Assembly: GCF_007744675.1 (NCBI RefSeq)
Contig: NZ_CP036269.1
Location: forward strand, 5,993,546 to 6,057,545
DNA: 64,000 nucleotides
Direction of reading: 5' to 3'
Source of the DNA: Gimesia alba
GTDB taxonomy: Bacteria > Planctomycetota > Planctomycetia > Planctomycetales > Planctomycetaceae
In this document: in pieces, positions 57,842 to 64,000 of the stretch
How positions within the stretch are numbered: the first letter of the stretch is position 1
How the letters are laid out: each line of letters begins with the position of its first letter
Notes under the pieces: generated by a model
Told to the model about the DNA's origin: nothing
The model's input: the letters and a program-made list of their open reading frames with translations, nothing else
Databases searched by the model: none
Position numbers and translations under genes: made by a program

Positions 57842-59191
57842 TCAATTCTCATTTTGGATTGCAAGTTTCATTTCTGCAGGCTCGATCTGAATCACGGCCG
57901 TTGATTCTCCACGCATTTTCTGAATCTGAGGAATCACTTTCTGTGTCGCGATATACCAGGCCATACCCAAAAGTAACAGAAAACCGATGCCCGCTAAAAT
58001 ATTCATCACAGGACCATTACGATGTTCGCCCATGACTTTCTTACTACTTGTCAATAACAGCAGTGCCCCAGCGGCCAGGGGAGCTGCGACGACTGTCACC
58101 GCCTGAGCGGCTACGATCGCCACAACCGGTTTCGTTCCTGACTCGATAACATACATCGCAACGAACATTCCGATAAGCAAAACTGCTGCCGTCAAAATGC
58201 GTGTCGATTTATCTTGTGGCGTCCCACCCAGACCGAGACTGTCAGAAAGAATAAAGCCGCCGATCATGGAATTCACGATGAACGAAGAGTAGGCAGCAGA
58301 GAACAGGCCGATACAGAACAAAATCTGACCTTTGTCTCCAAACAACGGCTGCAAGGCATTTCCCACATCGGCAACGCTATTCAATTGCTGACCACGGAGC
58401 TCGGCGGCGGCAGTGGACATGAGCATAATGGTTATCAACGCCATGATTGTCGCACTGATACAGGAATCGATGCGACCATCTTTCAGATCGGCAACCTTCC
58501 AGCCTTTGAAACGAGCCAGATAAGACTGATAGAAGGCGGCGGTAATCACGAATGTCGTTCCCACCAATCCTAACAGAGAAATATTGAGAATCGAATCCAG
58601 TCCGTCACCACCGTATCCGGGGATCACCCCCTCCGCCATTTCCAGCAGATTCGGCTTGGCGAAAATAAGGTTGATCGCAAACGAGAGCAGCATTAACCCG
58701 ACGAAAACGGACATCAGCCGTTCAACCAGTTTATACAAGTTCTTAAAGCCGAACAGAAACGCAATCGAAATGGCATTGAAGAACACAATCCCGTATTTCA
58801 GATCGGTATAAGTCTCGATTGCCGAATGCACCCCCAGATTATTCCCAAACTGATAGGCAGCAGAAATGAAGAAGACGCCACAGCCAATCACAATCGTCAG
58901 CGGCCTGCCCACAGTTTTCGCCAGCAGGGTACACGTCGATTCACTAGTTACCGTCCCCAGCTTGGCTCCCAGTGAAGTATAAACCAGCATAAAGATCACA
59001 GAGACCAGCACGACCCAGATCATGCTGTAGCCTTCTTTTGCTCCCAAGTTGGAACTGGTCAAAATACTACCGGGCCCAATCACCACACAGGCAGTGACTA
59101 AACCGGGACCAATCCGCTGCCACCAGTGTGGCCTGACCGTTGTTGCTTGTTCTTCACTCACGTTACCGGGTATCCTTAAGGTGTCACTCAA
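57842..59191 (-). CDS. Nramp-like transporter with changed metal motifs
   Basis: 449 residues with about 11 membrane helices in an Nramp-like arrangement. Helix 1 contains VIGPGSILTSSNLGA, with GPGS (39-42) where Nramp has DPGN; helix 6 has TAAFYQSYLA where Nramp has the MPH block. Both motifs that bind manganese/iron are changed, so a different substrate is likely. It lacks the long insert present in the transporter at 35544. It is the first gene of a two-gene operon with the atypical sulfatase, suggesting uptake or export linked to sulfated substrate use (inference). Confidence 0.82.
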   Translation of the reverse strand: MSDTLRIPGNVSEEQATTVRPHWWQRIGPGLVTACVVIGPGSILTSSNLGAKEGYSMIWVVLVSVIFMLVYTSLGAKLGTVTSESTCTLLAKTVGRPLTIVIGCGVFFISAAYQFGNNLGVHSAIETYTDLKYGIVFFNAISIAFLFGFKNLYKLVERLMSVFVGLMLLSFAINLIFAKPNLLEMAEGVIPGYGGDGLDSILNISLLGLVGTTFVITAAFYQSYLARFKGWKVADLKDGRIDSCISATIMALITIMLMSTAAAELRGQQLNSVADVGNALQPLFGDKGQILFCIGLFSAAYSSFIVNSMIGGFILSDSLGLGGTPQDKSTRILTAAVLLIGMFVAMYVIESGTKPVVAIVAAQAVTVVAAPLAAGALLLLTSSKKVMGEHRNGPVMNILAGIGFLLLLGMAWYIATQKVIPQIQKMRGESTAVIQIEPAEMKLAIQNEN

Positions 59192-59399
59192 AGTCGTTCA
59201 GATAAAACATATGTGACATTTATTATGCGAATCTGGCTGCGTTACACAATCCAATTCGTAGTTTGTCCGGTTTTATTTTGGAAACAGCCGTTGTACCATT
59301 TACGATAGGATTCTGGTCTGTCCACAAACAAAATTGGCTTCCCGTTTCCCGCTATTGCACAGCGCCGCACTAATATATGCATAAATAAAGGATGGTCTC

Positions 59400-60881
59400 G
59401 TGAAAATTTTACTGAACGCCTTCTGCCTGATGGGATTGCTTTCGGGGCTCTTCGTGGCATCAGCATCTGCCGCACCACAAACAAAGCAGCCCAACTTTAT
59501 TGTCATCTTCTGTGACAATCTCGGCTACGGTGATATCGAACCGTTCGGCTCCACAGTCAACCGTACCCCCTGTTTGAATCGGATGGCGCGAGAAGGACGC
59601 AAGTTTACTCATTTTTGTGTCACCGCCGGTGTCTGTACTCCCTCGCGGGCTTCGATTATGACCGGCTGCTATTCCCAGCGCGTGGGAATGCACTGGAATC
59701 CGCGCGATGGCCAGGTGCTGCGGCCCATTTCCCCGTACGGCTTAAACCCGGAGGAAATCACGGTCGCCGAAGTCCTCAAAAAACAAGGTTATACAACTGG
59801 CATGATCGGGAAATGGCATCTGGGTGACCAGCCGCCTTTCCTGCCCACCAAGCAAGGCTTTGATTATTTTTACGGCATTCCTTACAGCGACGATATGACC
59901 CAGGCGGTCGGAAAACGAATTGGCGATCGACTGGACGGCAACCGCTGGCCTCCTCTGCCCGTGATGCTCAATGACAAAGTCATCAAAGCAGGCGTCGACC
60001 GCAATCTTCTGACCAAAGATTACACCGAAAAAGCAGTCGAGTTTATCGAACAGAATAAAGACCAGCCGTTCTTTCTCTATTTTCCTCAAGCGATGCCTGG
60101 CAGTACGAGTAAACCGTTTGCCAGCGAAGCCTTCCGCGGCAAGAGTAAAAGTGGTCCCTGGGGAGACAGTATCGAGGAGCTTGACTGGTCGACCGGACAA
60201 CTTCTGGACAAGCTGGTTGAACTCGGCATCGAAGACAACACGCTGGTGATCTGGACCTCAGACAATGGCTCGCCGATGGCCAAAGATATGAACAGTACAG
60301 AACGAGGCACCAACAAGCCACTCAACGGTCGCGGCTATACCACCGCCGAGGGCGCCTTCCGCGTTCCTACAATCATGTGGTGGCCCGAAACCGTTCCCGC
60401 AGGAACGGTTTGCAACGAACTGGCAACCACCATGGATCTGCTGCCAACCTTTGCATTGCTCGCTGGTGGAACCGTTCCCTCAGATCGCATCATCGACGGT
60501 CATGATATTCGCCCGTTAATTGAGGGTAAACCCGGTGCTAAAACGCCTTATGACGTCTTTTATTATTATGCGATGGAACAACTGCAGGCCGTGCGCAAAG
60601 GTCCTTGGAAATTATTCGTGCCCTTGAAAGAATTCAGCCGACATCCTCACTTCAAAAAGGGAGAGGGTTCAAAACCACTGTTATTCAATGTGGTGACCGA
60701 CATCAGCTCGGAGCATAATGTTGCTGACCAGCACCCGGAAATTGTCAAAGAACTGATGGCGCTGGCAGATAAAGGTCGTGAGGATCTGGGGGATACGAAT
60801 CGTCCTGGCGCCAACCAACGGCCGGCAGGTAAAATTGAAAACCCCGTTCCTCCCACACTGAAAACCACTTCCACAAATTAG
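59400..60881 (+). CDS. Secreted sulfatase (arylsulfatase type)
   Basis: 493 residues. Signal peptide (MKILLNAFCLMGLLSGLFVA, cleavage near SAAP). Formylglycine motif CTPSR at Cys79, metal block FCDNLGYGDIEPFG, ITWTSDNGSP-type block and GAFRVPTIMWWPETVPAG are visible. The first metal pair is DN, as in the sulfatase at 56398, though its modification motif is standard. The GTG start has AAGGA about eight bases before it. The C-terminal tail is Pro/Thr-rich. It is divergent from the Nramp-like/sulfatase operon; the rhodanese follows 56 bases after it. Confidence 0.94.
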   Translation: MKILLNAFCLMGLLSGLFVASASAAPQTKQPNFIVIFCDNLGYGDIEPFGSTVNRTPCLNRMAREGRKFTHFCVTAGVCTPSRASIMTGCYSQRVGMHWNPRDGQVLRPISPYGLNPEEITVAEVLKKQGYTTGMIGKWHLGDQPPFLPTKQGFDYFYGIPYSDDMTQAVGKRIGDRLDGNRWPPLPVMLNDKVIKAGVDRNLLTKDYTEKAVEFIEQNKDQPFFLYFPQAMPGSTSKPFASEAFRGKSKSGPWGDSIEELDWSTGQLLDKLVELGIEDNTLVIWTSDNGSPMAKDMNSTERGTNKPLNGRGYTTAEGAFRVPTIMWWPETVPAGTVCNELATTMDLLPTFALLAGGTVPSDRIIDGHDIRPLIEGKPGAKTPYDVFYYYAMEQLQAVRKGPWKLFVPLKEFSRHPHFKKGEGSKPLLFNVVTDISSEHNVADQHPEIVKELMALADKGREDLGDTNRPGANQRPAGKIENPVPPTLKTTSTN

Positions 60882-60937
60882 TCGTGAAGACAGCTTTGAG
60901 CTAACAACTTTAGACAGAACATACCGAAAGTCACCTG

Positions 60938-61267
60938 ATGCACCCCCTGGAAATCGACTGTCAAACAGTCAAGCAGAAACTCGACACCAACCATCATTTT
61001 GTACTGCTCGACTGCCGGGAACAGGACGAATATAATCTCGTCCATATCCCGGAATGCCGCTTACTGCCTATGAGCGAAATTCAGCAGCGGGTTTCGGAAC
61101 TGGACGAACATCGCGAAGCAGAAATTGTCGTCTACTGTCATCACGGCATGCGGAGTCTGCAAGTCACCGCTTGGTTGCAGCAGGAAGGTTTTACCAATGT
61201 TAAAAGCATGCAGGGAGGCATCGACGCCTGGTCTTGTGAGATCGATGATTCCAAAGCGCGATATTGA
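60938..61267 (+). CDS. Single-domain rhodanese
   Basis: 109 residues. One rhodanese domain with the active loop CHHGMRS (Cys67) after VVYC, and VLLDCREQDEYNLVHIPE earlier. No signal peptide, so cytoplasmic. Such small proteins move sulfane sulfur. It sits 56 bases after the sulfatase and may be co-transcribed with it. Confidence 0.92.
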   Translation: MHPLEIDCQTVKQKLDTNHHFVLLDCREQDEYNLVHIPECRLLPMSEIQQRVSELDEHREAEIVVYCHHGMRSLQVTAWLQQEGFTNVKSMQGGIDAWSCEIDDSKARY

Positions 61268-61348
61268 ATGGCGGCAGTAAAATCGGCTTGATATAATTTT
61301 TGAACCACTTTGATTCTTTCACTTTGATCTCTACATTGGGAGTTGAGC

Positions 61349-62494
61349 ATGTCATACGAGCAGGTACTGTTTTTGTTTCCGGTCATCGCAGGCATGGTCT
61401 TCAGCAATGCCACCAACAGCGTCGCAGCTGAAAAACCACTCGTCTTTATCTCCGCATTTGCCCCGGGTGACAAAGGGGCCATACATGCTTATGAGTTCAA
61501 TCCCGAAACCGGAGAATTGAAACTGGTCGAACGAACCACCAATGTGGAACATCCCTTTTTTCTGGCGGTTTCGCCCGATAACAAGTACCTGTATTCGATT
61601 CATGCTCCCGGGAAATTTGGAGGCAAAGACAACGAATATGTGTCTGCCTTTGAGCTACAGGGGCGCACCGGCAAATTGAAACTGTTGAACCGGCAATCCT
61701 CACTGGGAACCGCGTCCTGTTACCTGGATATCGATCAATCCGGCAAATCGGTTGTCGTCGCCAATTATACCACTGGCAGCATTGCCTCGTTGCCTGTCAA
61801 AAAAGATGGCTCGCTGGAAGAAGCCGCCACGTTTGCTCAACACACCGGTTCCAGCGTAAATCCTAAGCGTCAGAAAGAACCACACGCGCATTGCAGCGTC
61901 ATCAGTCCCGATCAAAAATTTGTTTTCGCCGCTGATCTGGGCTTGGATAAAATCATGGCCTATGAACTCGATTCGAAAACAGCCAAACTCACTCCCAGCC
62001 CTCAGCCTTTTGTCCGCACGATTCCCGGTGCCGGCCCAAGGCATCTGACGTTTCACCCCAATGGTAAACAGCTTTACGTGATCAACGAGCTCAAAAACTC
62101 CATCACCGAATTCGACTTTGATCCCCAAACCGGCACGCTGATTGAGCAGGAAACCATTTCCACGCTGCCCGAAGACTTCGAAGGGACGAGCTACTGTGCC
62201 GATCTGAAGATCACTCCTGATGGCCGCTTTCTCTACGGGACAAATCGCGGGCATGACAGCATCGCCGCCTATCGAATTGACGATGATGGAAAATTGAGCC
62301 TGTTGGAAATCGAACCCAGTCTTGGTAAAGGGCCCCAAAACCTGGCCATTACCGCAGATGGGAAATATCTGCTCTGTGCCAATATGCCCGGCAATAATGT
62401 GATCGTATTTCAAATCGACGATCAAAGTGGCAAACTGACACCTGTGGGAGATCCCACTTCCATTCCCAGCCCGTCCTGCATTATGATTCGCTAA
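61349..62494 (+). CDS. Lactonase-family (6-phosphogluconolactonase-like) beta-propeller protein
   Basis: 381 residues: a signal peptide (about 1-26, cleavage near VAAE) and a seven-bladed propeller: FLAVSPDNKYLYSIH, GPRHLTFHPNGKQLYVINE, LKITPDGRFLYGTNRGHDSI, GPQNLAITADGKYLLCANMP. This is the YbhE/lactonase family. The export signal argues against a role in the cytoplasmic pentose phosphate pathway; it may hydrolyse lactones outside the cytoplasm. The ATG at 61349 is preferred because GGGAG lies eight bases upstream. Confidence 0.92.
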   Translation: MSYEQVLFLFPVIAGMVFSNATNSVAAEKPLVFISAFAPGDKGAIHAYEFNPETGELKLVERTTNVEHPFFLAVSPDNKYLYSIHAPGKFGGKDNEYVSAFELQGRTGKLKLLNRQSSLGTASCYLDIDQSGKSVVVANYTTGSIASLPVKKDGSLEEAATFAQHTGSSVNPKRQKEPHAHCSVISPDQKFVFAADLGLDKIMAYELDSKTAKLTPSPQPFVRTIPGAGPRHLTFHPNGKQLYVINELKNSITEFDFDPQTGTLIEQETISTLPEDFEGTSYCADLKITPDGRFLYGTNRGHDSIAAYRIDDDGKLSLLEIEPSLGKGPQNLAITADGKYLLCANMPGNNVIVFQIDDQSGKLTPVGDPTSIPSPSCIMIR

Positions 62495-62535
62495 AGCCAG
62501 CTGTCAGGAGGAAGAAAGATTCGACGAATGCAATC

Positions 62536-62742
62536 TCAGGTTGACTGATCGGCGTCTGCCTGGGAATTCGCTTCGCCTTCGTCATCCCCGTGTTTGGAAT
62601 CGTATTGATCCATCAGCATCGAAGGGCATGTTTCTTCCTGATCACACTGTTTGCAGACAATGTGAATCAGTTCAGGGCCGGCCAGCTTTAACTGTTTCTC
62701 TTCACAAAACTGATACAGTTCTTTTAAGTGCGTGCAAACCAT
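62536..62742 (-). CDS. Small cysteine-containing acidic protein
   Basis: 68 residues. The first 43 contain five Cys (3, 13, 30, 33, 39) in MVCTHLKELYQFCEEK and IHIVCKQCDQEETCP, a possible zinc site. The tail is acidic and Gln-rich. AAGGAATGG lies about nine bases before the ATG, supporting translation. No family was recognised. It converges on the lactonase gene with 41 bases between the stops. Confidence 0.6.
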   Translation of the reverse strand: MVCTHLKELYQFCEEKQLKLAGPELIHIVCKQCDQEETCPSMLMDQYDSKHGDDEGEANSQADADQST

Positions 62743-63106
62743 AACGATACCATTCCTTATTTATGATACGATCACTTGAGCCAACCAAATAGAATGACTT
62801 GTGATGATGTTTGAATTGTTTCGACCGTATTGTTGTTCGCCGGTCCCTGCTCTTGCAAGAGCAAATTATCTGATTTGATCTAGATCCAGTGGAATCCAGT
62901 CAGTTCAACATGTTTTAAAGCTTGAACAAGCAGCCTCTGTTTCCAGAAAATTGATTCCCGTTGGTTGCCCCATTCACCGGCCTGGGTTTAGGATGATGAG
63001 AATACAAAGCCGAACTAATATTTAGATTTACAAGTCTTTTCACAACCTACGATCTATCACGCGCTCCGATAACAGAATTAAAAATCACTTTTGAAGCAGG
63101 CCCAAC
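62743..63106. other. Intergenic region before the metallophosphoesterase
   Basis: 364 bases with no credible frame, repeat or RNA structure. It carries the divergent promoters of the small Cys protein and the metallophosphoesterase. Confidence 0.4.
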
Positions 63107-64000
63107 ATGAATCCTCCCGGCAATCAATGGACGTTTCTGCATGTCAATGACAGTCATATGGGAACCGCACGTTCCTATCGGTTCCGCCCCGCCATTAATA
63201 AACGCTGGGCGGCGATTAAACAGCAGATGTCGGAAATCGACGCCGATCTACTACTACACGGTGGCGATCTGACACGCGACGGCGACACTCACGAATTCGA
63301 ATATCAACAGGCCCGCGAAGATCTGGATACGCTCCCCTTCCCCACGTTTGTCATTCCCGGCAACATGGATGTCGGCAACAAGCATGCCTCACAAACCGGA
63401 GTCAAGCATCGCTGGGATCCGAAGGGGCTTGGCTGGAACGACCCCGATCTGAATATGACAGCCAAACGCCTGGACCTGTTCAGCAATTATTTTGGCCCGC
63501 TACAATGGTCGTTCCTGCATCGTAATATCCGATTTACCGGCTTCTATGCCGCGGTCGCAGGGACAGGACTGCCTCACGAAGCACGCTTCTGGCGAATGCT
63601 GGAACGGCTGCCCGATCTTCCCGCGGCAAAACACCATGTCGCCGTCATGCATTATTGGCCGTTCATGGAACATCCCGATGAACCAGCCTGGGATCTGACG
63701 GACGGCGATCAGTATGACAACTGGTATTTCTCGATTGATCCGCCTCATCGACAACGTTTATGGGAAATTCTCAAAGCCTCGAATGTGGAAATTCTGTTCT
63801 GCGGTCACGTTCATACAGGACGTCCCGTCCAACACATCGATGGGATTCGACTCTACCGCACGCAGGCAGCCGGGAATACGGGGCAACTGGCTGAACGCTG
63901 GCCTGAGGCGGATACCAGTTTCGGCTTTCACCGCTGTGATGTCACAGACTCAGGCATTGACGTGACCTACATTCGGGGAAATGACCAATGCGAAGAATTC
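63107..64000 (+). CDS. Calcineurin-like metallophosphoesterase (3' end missing)
   Basis: From an ATG at 63107 the frame runs 298 codons to the right edge. The metal motifs are NDSHMG (first Asp/His), GGDLTRDG (GDxxxxG), GNMD in place of the usual GNH(D/E), HYWPFMEH and GHVHTGRP (GHxH). The fold is therefore a metallophosphoesterase, perhaps a cyclic-nucleotide phosphodiesterase-like one, with the third motif's His replaced by Met. No signal peptide. The C-terminus is not in the window, so the family branch is uncertain. Confidence 0.88.
   Translation, partial: MNPPGNQWTFLHVNDSHMGTARSYRFRPAINKRWAAIKQQMSEIDADLLLHGGDLTRDGDTHEFEYQQAREDLDTLPFPTFVIPGNMDVGNKHASQTGVKHRWDPKGLGWNDPDLNMTAKRLDLFSNYFGPLQWSFLHRNIRFTGFYAAVAGTGLPHEARFWRMLERLPDLPAAKHHVAVMHYWPFMEHPDEPAWDLTDGDQYDNWYFSIDPPHRQRLWEILKASNVEILFCGHVHTGRPVQHIDGIRLYRTQAAGNTGQLAERWPEADTSFGFHRCDVTDSGIDVTYIRGNDQCEEF

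Overview
The window reads as chromosomal DNA of a planctomycete, most likely a Gimesia-like member of the Planctomycetaceae. That placement is inferred from the mix of genes: four secreted sulfatases, a DUF1080 / beta-propeller / PVC-type cytochrome c giant protein, an alkaline-ceramidase-like enzyme, DUF6263 and DUF6268 proteins, a secreted KPGK-repeat protein, a squalene-hopene-cyclase-like enzyme and a bacterial McsB-type arginine kinase. There are 48 protein genes I can support; those at both window edges are cut off. I see no rRNA, tRNA, CRISPR array, transposase or integrase.

Layout. 1-5.9 kb: a DUF6263 protein (partial), a sulfatase, a basic repeat protein that ends in tandem hairpins, and a DUF817 membrane protein. 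6.2-11.7 kb: a four-gene same-strand cluster (GcvH-like lipoyl carrier, two-cluster ferredoxin-like protein, squalene-hopene-cyclase-like enzyme, DUF116-polyprenyl synthase fusion) that looks like an isoprenoid module with redox and lipoyl partners. 11.7-15.3 kb: small accessory genes lying among dispersed, hairpin-forming intergenic repeats. 15.3-18.5 kb: two secreted enzymes on the minus strand. 18.7-24.1 kb: housekeeping genes (tadA, csrA, uppS-cdsA, hisG with an amino-acid-kinase-family gene, cysC). 24.2-24.9 kb: a repeat-rich spacer. 24.9-27.7 kb: an AT-rich two-gene unit (a membrane protein with a TerB-like C-terminus and a TerB-like/PH-like/HNH nuclease), the best candidate for an undescribed, possibly defensive, system. 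28-39 kb: methyltransferase, pyruvate carboxylase, HIT protein, an Nramp-like transporter and trpE. 39-49.9 kb: mcsB, the giant cytochrome protein, an AarF/UbiB kinase, a PQQ-like propeller protein, hemL and an M42 peptidase. 50-64 kb: HDOD and STAS signalling proteins, three more sulfatases, a DUF900 lipoprotein hydrolase, a DUF309 protein, a second Nramp-like transporter, a rhodanese, a lactonase and a partial metallophosphoesterase.

How the genes fit together. The secreted sulfatases, pectate-lyase-like helix protein, DUF1080 protein and ceramidase-like protein suit a heterotroph that degrades sulfated polysaccharides and complex lipids. UppS and CdsA supply the cell envelope. The SHC-like cluster probably makes a polycyclic triterpenoid or a related product. 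Base composition is fairly even except in the TerB/HNH pair and the repeat spacers, which suggests that only those have a separate history. Functions are family-level readings made by eye; no similarity search was run.
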